Positions 47,703 through 56,976 of a DNA stretch of 64,000 nucleotides are shown here, in pieces (the stretch's first letter is position 1; each line of letters opens with the position of its first letter). The notes beneath the pieces were generated by a model. It searched no databases and was not told where the DNA came from. It was given only the letters and a program-made list of their open reading frames with translations. The DNA is from Sphingosinicella sp. BN140058 (GTDB lineage Bacteria; Pseudomonadota; Alphaproteobacteria; Sphingomonadales; Sphingomonadaceae), in NCBI RefSeq assembly GCF_004135585.1, contig NZ_CP035501.1, forward strand, positions 1,723,001 to 1,787,000, in the 5' to 3' direction. A program made the position numbers and the translations under genes.

Positions 47703-48713
47703 TCAGTTGCTCCTCAGCATGCGCATGAGCGTCGTCCGAATGCGCCCGTAATTACCCTCCGCGAGATTGCCGAGCACGCCGTGTTGTTCCGGGGGAAGAA
47801 AGGCCAGGGGATGGCCATCCGGCCGGAACACATAATGATCGAACCATGCCCGCCACGCCGCGCGCTCGGCGGGTGGGCGCTCGGCGATCGCAATCATCGC
47901 AAGCAGCATGGCGGCGTACGGCTGGTCCGGTCCCGACGCGAATCCGTCCCACCAGAAATTGACGAGCAGGTTGATCCGCTCGGTCGCTTCGACCTGATGC
48001 CACCAGAGCTTCGGGACGTACAAGGCGTCGCCCGGGCCAAGCTCCGCGACGAGTGCCCGGCCGCGCGCGCGTTCGAAGCGGGGATAGACGGGATCGTCGC
48101 GGTCACTGCCGACTGCCAACGCAACCGGTTGACCCGCCATCGTGCGGTCGATCGGGCCGACATAGAGATCGCCGATGGCGTCGGGCGGAAACAGCGTGAA
48201 GCGGCGGCGGCCCGCGGCAACGCAGGCGACGTTGTCGAAGACGTCATAGTGGCAGGCAATGCTTGAGGCATGACCGATCCAGAAGCGGGGCCGGACCGAA
48301 ACCGGCACGAACGGCAGCCGGGTAAGCTGTTCGATACCGGGCAGATATGTCTCCGCCGAGAGGGAGCCGGTGTAGAGGCTCGCACTGTCAGGCCCGGGCT
48401 GCGTCTCCATGATGCGGGTCAGCGCCTCCCCCAGGGGCATTTCGATCCGTTCGAAGTTGAACCCTGCGAGGCTCTCATCATAGTGATAGCGGGCCGCGAT
48501 CTCCGGCCTGCCGACGAACACTTCCGCAGACCGTCCGGCGTCGTACCGGCGCAGCCGGTCGATCAGCTGCCGGACGTCCGATCCGGCCAGCAGCGGCCAG
48601 TCTCGCGCCGCCTCCCGCAGGATCCGCGGTTCGCACCGTTCCATCACCCCCGCCCGGAAGCTCTCCGGATCGCGCAGCGACTCCGGATCCGCTTCCAGGA
48701 CAATGCCGCTCAT
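47703..48713 (-). CDS. Cupin-like / JmjC-type protein (Fe(II)/2-oxoglutarate hydroxylase fold)
   Basis: This 336-residue protein is of the cupin_8 (JmjC-like) group. The predicted iron triad is His155, Asp157 (ACHYDVFDN) and His239 (PKLWWHQVEA), with RRFTLFPPD between them. Proteins of this group hydroxylate protein or small-molecule targets, or have lost activity. Here the HxD...H triad is intact. It overlaps the sapC stop by one base, so it is cotranscribed with sapC and divergent from the large TonB receptor. This trio plus a halogenase homologue is a recurrent sphingomonad/Caulobacter neighbourhood near carbohydrate receptors. Confidence 0.82.
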   Translation of the reverse strand: MSGIVLEADPESLRDPESFRAGVMERCEPRILREAARDWPLLAGSDVRQLIDRLRRYDAGRSAEVFVGRPEIAARYHYDESLAGFNFERIEMPLGEALTRIMETQPGPDSASLYTGSLSAETYLPGIEQLTRLPFVPVSVRPRFWIGHASSIACHYDVFDNVACVAAGRRRFTLFPPDAIGDLYVGPIDRTMAGQPVALAVGSDRDDPVYPRFERARGRALVAELGPGDALYVPKLWWHQVEATERINLLVNFWWDGFASGPDQPYAAMLLAMIAIAERPPAERAAWRAWFDHYVFRPDGHPLAFLPPEQHGVLGNLAEGNYGRIRTTLMRMLRSN

Positions 48714-49396
48714 CAGGCTGCTCCCGGCAGCCGCTCGTTGCGGATACGGGCAAGCGTGCGGACGTGGCGAATCGAATTTGTCTGAGAATAAGCCAGCTGC
48801 AGATCGCCGGCGCGGAACAGCTCGAGGACCAGGGCATCCGGCAACCCGTGGAGGCCATCGAGGCTGATCGTGTAGAGTCCTTCCAGACGAATCGGCTTGC
48901 CGTCGTCGAAATTCAGCGTGACATCGATCGGTTCCAGAAGTTGCGCCGTCACTAGACGCTCGATCATCTCTTCCGTTTCTGCGATACCGGTTCGCAATAG
49001 CTTGAGGGCATGTTGCACGCGCTTGAGTGCCGGCGCCGCCTCTCCCCCATGCTCGAAGAGCACTTCTCCCTCGCCACTCGCAAAGGCAGCACTTTCAAGG
49101 TCGATGACAACGTTGTCATCCTCCAGAAAGAAGCCTTGGCGCTCCAGATCGGCAGGGCGATAGTCCGGCAACTTTCCGCCAGTCGCGAGCAGGTTGGTTC
49201 CGGGCTCAAGGCCCATGATGACACCGGCGTAGAAAGCGCCGCTTTCCGGGTTCTTCGTGAACACAATGGGATAGTGGATCGAGGCTTCAGGGAATTCCGC
49301 TGCTACCACTTGCGCAAAATGCCGCTTCGAGTCGCAGCCGCGATCTATTCGCAGGGCTGCATGCCGCTCATGGTTGAGATACTGCCAGTCCGGCAC
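48713..49396 (-). CDS. SapC family protein
   Basis: This 227-residue protein matches the SapC family: HAALRIDRGCDSKRHFAQVV, FPEASIHYPIVFTKN, TGGKLPDYRPADLERQGFF and GLHGLPDALVLELFRAGDL. The name comes from a Campylobacter S-layer-associated gene and is misleading here; in alphaproteobacteria the family sits next to TonB receptors and cupin/halogenase genes and has no assigned activity. It is the first gene after the divergent promoter that carries LacI-type sites, and its stop shares one base with the start of the cupin-like gene. Confidence 0.82.
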   Translation of the reverse strand: MPDWQYLNHERHAALRIDRGCDSKRHFAQVVAAEFPEASIHYPIVFTKNPESGAFYAGVIMGLEPGTNLLATGGKLPDYRPADLERQGFFLEDDNVVIDLESAAFASGEGEVLFEHGGEAAPALKRVQHALKLLRTGIAETEEMIERLVTAQLLEPIDVTLNFDDGKPIRLEGLYTISLDGLHGLPDALVLELFRAGDLQLAYSQTNSIRHVRTLARIRNERLPGAA

Positions 49397-49503
49397 CTCT
49401 TGATCCCTCCCCTTCTCACTCGGCCCTCATTGAGCATGCGAAGACGCCGATGCCAAGGCACGTCATCGCGAATTCCGAAAAAAACTCAGACATGAGCTTG
49501 CGC

Positions 49504-49536
49504 AAGCGCTTTCGGTGTGAAATGGTAGCGCTAACG
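49504..49536. promoter_or_regulatory. Two LacI-type operator-like palindromes
   Basis: AAGCGCTT (49504-49511, within GCGCAAGCGCTTTC) and TAGCGCTA (49526-49533, within TGGTAGCGCTAACG) are 22 nt apart in the divergent region of sapC and the TonB receptor. The second resembles the xylose operator TGGTAGCGCTACCA that I recall from Caulobacter XylR. Confidence 0.6.
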
Positions 49537-49647
49537 TGGCAGGCCTGGACGTCGCACTTGAACTATAGGCGCCTTGGAATGACCACGCATCGACCGACCA
49601 GCACTCGCTGAAGAAGTGCCGGCGGATTTCTAGGAGGGAAACCTGCG

Positions 49648-52600
49648 ATGGGCGCAAATAGCTGCGCCACTGGCTTGCGGAGCCGTGGCCAAATCTCATT
49701 TAAGATTATGAGTGTGAGCAGCCTGGCGGCTCTTGCCTGGACTTGTCCGGCAGTAGCCCAGACGCAGGCGACCCCGGAAGACTCTTCTGCACGCACTACT
49801 TCTTCGGCAGAGCAACAGTCGGCCTCGCTTGCCTTTGCGGATCAAGCGCAAACCTCCCTGCAGTCACAAGATTCCGGAACGCCTTCCGATACGTCTCAAG
49901 TCGGCACGGCCGGTGTTGCTGACGACGAGAGGGAGATCGTCATCACAGGCCTGCGCGGATCCTTGCAGCGCAACCTCGATCTGAAGCGGACATCTTCCGG
50001 GGTCGTGGACGTCATCTCCGCAGAGGATATCGGCAAGTTCCCCGATTCGAACGTTGCCGCCTCGCTGCAGCGCCTGCCGGGTGTCTCGATCCAGCGATCG
50101 GGAAGCCGCGGCGAACCGACCGGAATCACCGTTCGCGGCTTCGGCGGCGATTTCAACACGACCTTGTACGACGGAAGGCGCATCTCCACCGCGACCGGTG
50201 GTCGTCAGATCGATTTCAGCACGGTCGGCGTCGACTTCATCGGCCAGTTGAGCGTGTTGAAGACGCCCGATGTCTCCCTTGCATCCAGCTCGATCGGCGC
50301 GACGGTCAACATCGCCTTCCCGAACGCCTTCGACCGGCCCGGCTTCCGCGCCGCCGCAACCGCATCCGGATCGATCCAGGATCGCGCCGGCAAGGTCGTG
50401 CCGACCGGGGGTCTGCTCGTCAGCAATACGTTCGCCGACGACACGATCGGCATCCTCGCCGACGTCATTTACACCCGCCGCGACACCGATACGAATCGCG
50501 TCTACGTTTCGGGTTGGCCGGGCGGCTTCTATGCCCCGTGCCAGCTGACCCCGAGCTGCACCCCAGCCCAGCTCGCGCCCGAGAACAAGAACGTGGTCGG
50601 CTGGTTTCCGCAGCAATATGGCGCCGAACAGCAACGGGTTCAGGACGAGCGCGTCGACGCGCGCATCTCGCTGCAATACCATCCATCCGACGCATTGATG
50701 GTGACGCTGGACAACAATTTTTCACGCCAGAAAGTCACCCAGAACAATTATGCGTTCGGCGTCTGGTTCAACCAGAGCGACCTGCGCAACGTGCAGCTCG
50801 ATGAGAACGGAACGGCGATCGACTTCACCCAGGCCGGATCACCGACGGACTTCACGGCGGCGCTGAACAAGCAGATCCTGAAGACCAACCAAACCGGTCT
50901 CAACGTCAAGTTCGACGCAAGCGCGAACCTGTCGTTCGAAGGCGATGTGGCTTATGCGAAGAGCTGGCTCAATCCGGGCGACGTAATCGGCAGCCAGAAT
51001 GGCGACATCGGCTATGGTGGCTTGCTGGGCAACAATCTGCGCTTCACCATCGACGGCGACAGCAAGGACGCTTTCCCGACGATCAGCAACTTCGGCCCGG
51101 CCGGCAATGGCGCGCGCTGGGCCGACACTTCGGTGATCGGTTCGCACGTGACCGTCAATCAGACGCAGCACAATACGGACGAGCTGCTGCAATTCCGCGG
51201 CAATGCAACCTGGAAGCAGGACAATCTCACGATCAAGGCGGGCGGCCAATATTATGAGGACCGCTTCCGCTTCCGCAACCAGAGCACGTTCACCAACAAT
51301 TTCTGGCAGGCTTATGCCGGCTACGGCGCGCCTTCAGGACGCGCATCCGGCATCGCACCACTGCCCGCCAACCTGTACCAGGGCTCGATCAGCCTCGACA
51401 ATTTCATCCCGGACTTCAACGGCAGCCTGCCGCCGTCGGTGTTCATCTTCTCGCCGGTAGCATACCAGAACTATCTGAGCGGCCTCGGCAACCCGCAAGC
51501 GACACCGATTCCGGGCTACAATCCGGACGTCAAGGGCTTCACCGGCACGTTCGACGAACAGGTCGATCCGGGCAGCGTCATGGACGTCAAGGAGAAGACC
51601 TGGGCGTTGTTCCTAAACGTGCAGTTCGAAGCCGACATCGCCGGCATGCCGTTCCACTTCAACGCCGGCGTTCGCAACGAGAACACCCATCTGCGTGCCG
51701 TCGGCCAGGGCCGCCTGCCGCTCAACCTGACGCAAAGCGCGGCCGATCCGACCCTGCTCAGCGTCGGAGCCTACACGGAAATCCAGCCGCTCGATAGCAA
51801 GAGCAATTATTCCTATTTCCTGCCGAGCATCGATGCCAAGCTCGAGCTCCGCGAGGATCTGATCCTGCGCTTCGATGCCTCGCGAACGCTGACGCGGCCC
51901 GGCCTCAACCTTCTCAATCCCGTTCTGAACGTCGGCAGCGGACAGCGGGTCAACGCCCTTTCGGCCAGCGGCGGCAATCCAAACCTGCGCCCCTATCTCG
52001 CCGACAATTTCGACATCGCGGCGGAATGGTATTATCGCCGCAATTCGTACTTCTCGGTCGACTTTTTCCTGAAGAATGTCAGCAACTTCATCATTGCCGG
52101 CGTCACGCGCCAGTCGATCAACGGGGTGATCGATCCGACCACCGGGCGCGAGGCCACCTTCTCCGTCTCGCAGCAGGTCAACGGACCGGATGCGACGGTT
52201 CGGGGTGTCGAGCTCGCCTGGCAGCACGTGTTCGGCGATAGCGGCTTCGGCTTCCAGGCCAACGCCACCTTCGTCGACACCAACCGGCCCTATGACGACG
52301 AAGACATTTCGCAGAGCGGCTTTGCGGTGACCGGCCTCGCCAATTCAGCCAATTTCGTCGGCTTCTACGACAAGGACGGCTTCCAGATTCGGGCGGCGCT
52401 CAACTGGCGGGACAAATATCTGCTCCAGTTCGGCCAGAACCAGAACACCGGCTCGTTCGGGGCGGAACCGACCTTCGTCAACGAGAGCTTCCAGATCGAT
52501 CTCACGACCAGCTACGACATCACGAAGAACTTCAGCGTGTTCGGCGAGGCGCTGAATCTCAACAACAATCAGCAGAGCACCCATGGCCGCTATTCCAACC

Positions 52601-52662
52601 AGCTGCTCGACGTGTTCGATTACGGGCGCCGCTTCACGGTCGGCGCGCGCTATCGCTTCTAA
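49648..52662 (+). CDS. TonB-dependent receptor, large (Caulobacter type)
   Basis: This 1004-residue outer-membrane receptor has a signal sequence (cleavage near PAVAQTQ, residue 38) and a Ser/Gln-rich linker. The TonB box EIVITGLRGSLQRNLDLKR is followed by a plug with IGKFPDSNVAASLQRLPGVS and a barrel ending in GARYRF. This subtype (TIGR01782-like, about 900-1000 residues) typically imports oligosaccharides in sphingomonads and Caulobacter. AGGAGGG precedes the ATG. The downstream glycosidases and upstream LacI-type sites support a plant oligosaccharide as ligand. A strong terminator follows, so expression of the downstream genes may be lower. Confidence 0.92.
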   Translation: MGANSCATGLRSRGQISFKIMSVSSLAALAWTCPAVAQTQATPEDSSARTTSSAEQQSASLAFADQAQTSLQSQDSGTPSDTSQVGTAGVADDEREIVITGLRGSLQRNLDLKRTSSGVVDVISAEDIGKFPDSNVAASLQRLPGVSIQRSGSRGEPTGITVRGFGGDFNTTLYDGRRISTATGGRQIDFSTVGVDFIGQLSVLKTPDVSLASSSIGATVNIAFPNAFDRPGFRAAATASGSIQDRAGKVVPTGGLLVSNTFADDTIGILADVIYTRRDTDTNRVYVSGWPGGFYAPCQLTPSCTPAQLAPENKNVVGWFPQQYGAEQQRVQDERVDARISLQYHPSDALMVTLDNNFSRQKVTQNNYAFGVWFNQSDLRNVQLDENGTAIDFTQAGSPTDFTAALNKQILKTNQTGLNVKFDASANLSFEGDVAYAKSWLNPGDVIGSQNGDIGYGGLLGNNLRFTIDGDSKDAFPTISNFGPAGNGARWADTSVIGSHVTVNQTQHNTDELLQFRGNATWKQDNLTIKAGGQYYEDRFRFRNQSTFTNNFWQAYAGYGAPSGRASGIAPLPANLYQGSISLDNFIPDFNGSLPPSVFIFSPVAYQNYLSGLGNPQATPIPGYNPDVKGFTGTFDEQVDPGSVMDVKEKTWALFLNVQFEADIAGMPFHFNAGVRNENTHLRAVGQGRLPLNLTQSAADPTLLSVGAYTEIQPLDSKSNYSYFLPSIDAKLELREDLILRFDASRTLTRPGLNLLNPVLNVGSGQRVNALSASGGNPNLRPYLADNFDIAAEWYYRRNSYFSVDFFLKNVSNFIIAGVTRQSINGVIDPTTGREATFSVSQQVNGPDATVRGVELAWQHVFGDSGFGFQANATFVDTNRPYDDEDISQSGFAVTGLANSANFVGFYDKDGFQIRAALNWRDKYLLQFGQNQNTGSFGAEPTFVNESFQIDLTTSYDITKNFSVFGEALNLNNNQQSTHGRYSNQLLDVFDYGRRFTVGARYRF

Positions 52663-52675
52663 CCGATCCCCACTG

Positions 52676-52712
52676 GGTGGAGCGCGAGCCCGATCGCGCT
52701 CCACCGCTTTTT
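52676..52712 (+). terminator. Rho-independent terminator after the TonB receptor
   Basis: Arms GGTGGAGCGCGA and TCGCGCTCCACC (12 bp, 6-nt loop) are followed by GCTTTTT, lying 14 nt after the receptor stop and 21 nt before the halogenase start. It would reduce read-through into the downstream genes. Confidence 0.85.
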
Positions 52713-52732
52713 CGTAAGGGTCGACAGGATCG

Positions 52733-54274
52733 ATGACCCCGGTTCAGAACATCGTCATCGTCGGTGGCGGCACAGCCGGGTGGCTGACCGCCGGGCTGAT
52801 TGCGGCCAAGCATAAGGGCCGCCAGGCACACGGCTTCACCGTCACGCTCGTCGAATCCCCCAACGTGCCGACGATCGGCGTTGGTGAGGGTACCTGGCCG
52901 ACCTTGCGCACCAGCCTGCGCCGGATCGGCATTTCCGAGACCGAATTGTTCCGCAGGTGCGATGCCGCCTTCAAGCAGGGTGCCCGCTTCGCGCGTTGGA
53001 CGACGGGCGACGAGGATGACGGCTATTATCATCCGCTGATGCTTCCGCAGAGCTTCGGCCAGGTTAACCTGGCCCAGCATTGGCTCGCCGACGCGGAGGG
53101 CGAAAGCTTCTGCGATGCGGTGACGCCGCAGGGGCGGCTCTGCGATGCAGGGCTGGCCCCGAAGACGATCGCGACGCCCGAATATGAGGCGGTCGCCAAT
53201 TACGCCTACCATCTCGACGCCGGCAAGTTCGCGACCTTCCTGCAGCACCATTGCTGCGAAATACTCGGCGTACGCCACGTGCGCGCCGATGTCGGCGAAG
53301 TCCTGTTGTCCGACAATGGCGACCTAAAGGGGCTCGTTACCGAACAGGCCGGGACCATAAACGGCGATCTCTTCGTCGACTGCACCGGCTTTTCCGCCCT
53401 GCTGATCGGCAAGGCGCTGGGCGTACCGTTCCGCAGCTGCTCCGACATATTGTTCTGCGACACCGCCCTCGCCGTTCAGGTCCCCTACGAGCACCCCCAC
53501 GATCCGATCGCCTCCCACACCATCTCCACCGCCCAGTCGGCGGGCTGGATCTGGGACATCGGGCTACCCACCCGCCGCGGCGTCGGGCATGTCTTCTCCA
53601 GCAGCCACACCAGCGCCGAAGAGGCGGAGCAAGCGCTTCGCGCCTATCTGGGGCCGCGCGGCGCCGATCTGCCGGTGCGTCGGCTGTCGATCCGCAGCGG
53701 CCACCGGGAGCAATTCTGGAAAGGCAATTGCGTCGCAGTCGGCCTGGCTGCCGGCTTCCTGGAGCCGCTCGAAGCCTCGGCGATCGTGCTCATCGAATTG
53801 TCGGCCAAGATGATCGCCGATCAGCTTCCACCCTGCCGAGAGGTGATGGACGTGGTGGCGCGGCGGTTCAACGAGACGACTACGTACCGCTGGGGTCGGA
53901 TCATCGACTTCCTCAAGCTCCATTATGCGCTCACCAAGCGCACCGACAGCGACTTCTGGCGCGACAACGTCCGGCCCGAGACGATCCCCGATCGCTTGCA
54001 CGATCTGATGACGCTCTGGCGCTACCAGGTACCCTGGAACATCGACGAGTTCGACCGTGCCGAGGAGGTCTTCCCCTCCGCAAGCTACCAATATGTTCTC
54101 TACGGTATGGGCCACCGCACCGACCTGGTACCCGGCAGCGTCGATGCCGATGCGGAGGCGGCACGGCGGGCTAAACGGGAGAATCGTGCGCAGACGCAGC
54201 GCATGGTCGCCGGCCTTCCCGGGCACCGCGCGCTGATCGCCAAGATCGTCGAACGCGGCCTGCAGCCCGTCTGA
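52733..54274 (+). CDS. Flavin-dependent tryptophan-halogenase family protein
   Basis: This 513-residue protein has the FAD motif VGGGTAGW (10-17), the halogenase lysine Lys81 (AAFKQGARF), the WxWxI(P) region as GWIWDIGL (271-278) and the EPLEAS segment with Glu347, which corresponds to the catalytic Glu of PrnA. The key Lys and Glu are present, but the proline of the WxWxIP motif is Gly. Such homologues accompany TonB receptors of sphingomonads and their substrate is unknown; tryptophan is not implied. It lies downstream of the TonB receptor, with a terminator between, and 17-23 nt ahead of the GH3 enzyme. Confidence 0.85.
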   Translation: MTPVQNIVIVGGGTAGWLTAGLIAAKHKGRQAHGFTVTLVESPNVPTIGVGEGTWPTLRTSLRRIGISETELFRRCDAAFKQGARFARWTTGDEDDGYYHPLMLPQSFGQVNLAQHWLADAEGESFCDAVTPQGRLCDAGLAPKTIATPEYEAVANYAYHLDAGKFATFLQHHCCEILGVRHVRADVGEVLLSDNGDLKGLVTEQAGTINGDLFVDCTGFSALLIGKALGVPFRSCSDILFCDTALAVQVPYEHPHDPIASHTISTAQSAGWIWDIGLPTRRGVGHVFSSSHTSAEEAEQALRAYLGPRGADLPVRRLSIRSGHREQFWKGNCVAVGLAAGFLEPLEASAIVLIELSAKMIADQLPPCREVMDVVARRFNETTTYRWGRIIDFLKLHYALTKRTDSDFWRDNVRPETIPDRLHDLMTLWRYQVPWNIDEFDRAEEVFPSASYQYVLYGMGHRTDLVPGSVDADAEAARRAKRENRAQTQRMVAGLPGHRALIAKIVERGLQPV

Positions 54275-54297
54275 GCCTGATCCGGAGTCCCGTGTCC

Positions 54298-56976
54298 ATG
54301 TCGTTTTTCCGTCAGAGTTCCGCCCGCTCGGCCGCCCGCGGCTCGTACAGACTGACGATCTCCGCCCTGTTCCTCTGCGCGGCGTCCATTCCCGTCCAGG
54401 CTTCACCGGCTTCGGACCCGGCGCTGGAGAAGGCGCGGGCGCTCGTCGGGCAACTGACGGTGGAGGAGAAGCTGGCCCAGTTGCTCAACGTCGCGCCGGC
54501 GATACCGAGGCTAGGCATCCCCGCCTACAATTGGTGGACCGAAAGCCTGCATGGGGCGCTGGGGCCGCTGCCGACCACCAACTTTCCGGAGCCAATCGCG
54601 CTCGCCGCCAGCTTCGACACCGCGCTCGTGCACGACGTCGCCGCGGCGATCAGCGTCGAGGTGCGAGGCCTGCATACGCTCGCCCGCAAGACCGGGCGAA
54701 CCGGGCGGATGGGCTCGGGGCTGGAGACTTGGTCCCCCAACATCAACATCTTCCGCGATCCCCGCTGGGGGCGCGGGCAGGAAACCTATGGCGAGGATCC
54801 GTTCCTGACCGCCCGCATGGGCGTCGCATTCGTCACCGGCATGCAGGGGCCGGACCCGGAGCGCCCGCGGGTGATCGCGACGCCCAAGCATTTCGCGGTG
54901 CACAGCGGCCCGGAATCGACCCGACACGAGGCCAACGTCTTCGTCTCCGCGCACGATCTGGAGGATACCTACCTGCCGGCCTTCCGCGCGGCGATCGTCG
55001 AAGGGCGCGCCGGATCGATCATGTGCGCCTACAACCGGATCGACGGCCAGCCGGCCTGCGCGAGCGACCTGCTGCTCAAGGATCATCTTCAGCGCGCCTG
55101 GAACTTCACAGGCTATGTCGTCTCCGATTGCGACGCCGTCCACGACATCGCCGACAACCACAAATATGCGCCGAACGGCGCCGCAGCGGTGGCGGCGGCG
55201 ATGCGCGCGGGGGTCGACAGCGAATGCCACGGCGGCACCCTCGGCGACACGGCGGGTCTCGAGGATCGCTACCGCGACGCTCTGGCGCAGGGTTTGCTCA
55301 CCCAAAGCGAGATCGACGAGAGCCTGGTCCGCCTGTTCGCTGCCCGCTTCCGCACCGGCGATCTGGCCGGGCTGAGCGGCGCGCCCAAGGCGGTTCCGCC
55401 GGGGGCGATCGGCAATGCGGACCATCGCCGTCTCGCGCTGACCGCCGCCGAGCGTGCGATGGTGCTGCTCAAGAATGACGGCATCCTGCCGCTCGCGCCC
55501 AAGGCGCGGGTGGCCGTGATCGGTCCGCTCGGCGACGCGACGCGGGTGCTGCGCGGCAATTATTCCTCTACTCTGTCGGGGCCGCCGGTCTCGGTGCTGG
55601 AGGGGCTTCGCGCCACCCTCGGCCGCCGCAATGTCACGCTCGTCCCTTATGGCCCCTCGCTGACCGATGGGGACCGCGTGCCGGAATCGGCGTTGCGCAC
55701 GCCCGACGGCAAGCCCGGGGTGCGCGTCCGCTATTTCAATCCGGAGACGGCGCTGCCGGCCCGCTTCGCCCCGGGCGCGCGCGAGGCTGCGATCGCTGCG
55801 GTGCGCTGGCAGGCGGAGCCGGTGGTGATCCGCACCGAGCCCGATATCGGCGACCGCAATCTTGCGTTGGCGCAGGTCGCCGACGTCCACCGCATCGAAT
55901 ATAGCGGGTTCCTGGTGCCGCCGGAAACCGGGACCTATCGCATCGGCCTTGCCGGGGCCGGGGCGACGCTCGACTTCGATGGAGAGCAGGTGGTCGACCG
56001 CCGCAAGGCACGCTGGAACGACCTTCCCGGGCTCGTCACGCGAACGCTCGTCAAGGGGCGCCGCTACCCGCTCAAGGTGGTCGGCAGCGGCGTCAACCTC
56101 GTCTGGAAGCGCATCTCCGAAACGCCGGAGGAGGATCTGGGCCGTGCCGCCGCGTCGGCGGACGTGCTGGTCGCCGTCGTCGGTCACACCGCCGATCTGG
56201 AAACCGAGGAAACCGGGGTGACGGTGCCGGGCTTTGCGGGGGGCGACAAGACCAGCCTCGATCTTCCGGCCGATCAGCTCGCTCTGCTCGAACAGGCACG
56301 CGCGACCGGCAAGCCGCTGGCGGTGGTGACGATGAACGGCAGCCCGATCAATCTCGCCTGGGCCAAGGACAATGCCGCCGCCATCCTCGAAGCCTGGTAT
56401 GCCGGCGAGGCAGGCGGTCAGGCCGCCGCCAACATCCTTACCGGCCGAACCAACCCGTCGGGACGCCTGCCGCTCACCTTCTACCGCAGCGTCGACGATC
56501 TGCCGCCGTTCGGCGACTATGCGATGCGCGGGCGGACCTATCGCTATTTCGCCGGCACGCCGGTCTATCCGTTCGGTCATGGCCTCAGCTACACGCGCTT
56601 CGACTACGCGCCGTTGACCGTCGAACCGGCGCAAGCCGGAGCCGAACAGGGGATGCGCATCTCGACCCGCTTGACCAACACCGGCACCCGCGCCGGCGAC
56701 GAAGTGGCCCAGCTTTATCTCGATTTCCCGGACCGACCGGGCATGCCGCGGCTCGCCTTGCGCGGCTTCCAACGCGTGTCGCTCCGTCCGGGGGAAACAC
56801 GCGATCTCGTCTTCGATCTTTCGCCGCGCGACCTCAGTTCCGTGGATGCCGACGGCAGGCGTATGGTCGCCGCCGGCCGCTACCGGGTCACGATCGGCTC
56901 GGGCCAGCCGGGGACGGGCGTCGCCGGACAGTCGGCAAGCTTCGACGCCGCGCAATCTCCGGAGTTGCCGAAATGA
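54298..56976 (+). CDS. Glycoside hydrolase family 3 (beta-xylosidase/glucosidase type) with PA14-like insert
   Basis: This approximately 892-residue exported enzyme has a signal sequence ending near IPVQASPA. The GH3 N-domain contains NWWTESLHGALG, TWSPNINIFRDPRWGRGQETYGEDP and the nucleophile Asp277 in VVSDCDAVHDI, the SDC form common in beta-xylosidases. A PA14-like region follows (about 500-610: YSGFLVPPETGTYRIGLAG), interrupting the GH3 C-domain (AVVGHTADLETEE...GFAGGDKTSLDLP). A fibronectin III-like end is present (GDEVAQLYLDF). GTG 54292 is an alternative start; GGAG stands 4 nt from it and 10 nt from the ATG at 54298. It overlaps the next start (ATGA). It probably trims xylo- or gluco-oligosaccharides in the periplasm. 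Confidence 0.88.
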   Translation: MSFFRQSSARSAARGSYRLTISALFLCAASIPVQASPASDPALEKARALVGQLTVEEKLAQLLNVAPAIPRLGIPAYNWWTESLHGALGPLPTTNFPEPIALAASFDTALVHDVAAAISVEVRGLHTLARKTGRTGRMGSGLETWSPNINIFRDPRWGRGQETYGEDPFLTARMGVAFVTGMQGPDPERPRVIATPKHFAVHSGPESTRHEANVFVSAHDLEDTYLPAFRAAIVEGRAGSIMCAYNRIDGQPACASDLLLKDHLQRAWNFTGYVVSDCDAVHDIADNHKYAPNGAAAVAAAMRAGVDSECHGGTLGDTAGLEDRYRDALAQGLLTQSEIDESLVRLFAARFRTGDLAGLSGAPKAVPPGAIGNADHRRLALTAAERAMVLLKNDGILPLAPKARVAVIGPLGDATRVLRGNYSSTLSGPPVSVLEGLRATLGRRNVTLVPYGPSLTDGDRVPESALRTPDGKPGVRVRYFNPETALPARFAPGAREAAIAAVRWQAEPVVIRTEPDIGDRNLALAQVADVHRIEYSGFLVPPETGTYRIGLAGAGATLDFDGEQVVDRRKARWNDLPGLVTRTLVKGRRYPLKVVGSGVNLVWKRISETPEEDLGRAAASADVLVAVVGHTADLETEETGVTVPGFAGGDKTSLDLPADQLALLEQARATGKPLAVVTMNGSPINLAWAKDNAAAILEAWYAGEAGGQAAANILTGRTNPSGRLPLTFYRSVDDLPPFGDYAMRGRTYRYFAGTPVYPFGHGLSYTRFDYAPLTVEPAQAGAEQGMRISTRLTNTGTRAGDEVAQLYLDFPDRPGMPRLALRGFQRVSLRPGETRDLVFDLSPRDLSSVDADGRRMVAAGRYRVTIGSGQPGTGVAGQSASFDAAQSPELPK

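Noticed and set aside
53627..53640. AAGCGCTT inside the halogenase gene (and another near 60533 inside a hydrolase gene)
   Set aside because: Both are inside coding sequence and explained by the codons; not treated as operators.
52733..54274. Annotation as a tryptophan halogenase making a halogenated antibiotic
   Set aside because: No biosynthetic cluster is nearby and the neighbourhood is a receptor/glycosidase locus; only family membership is supported.
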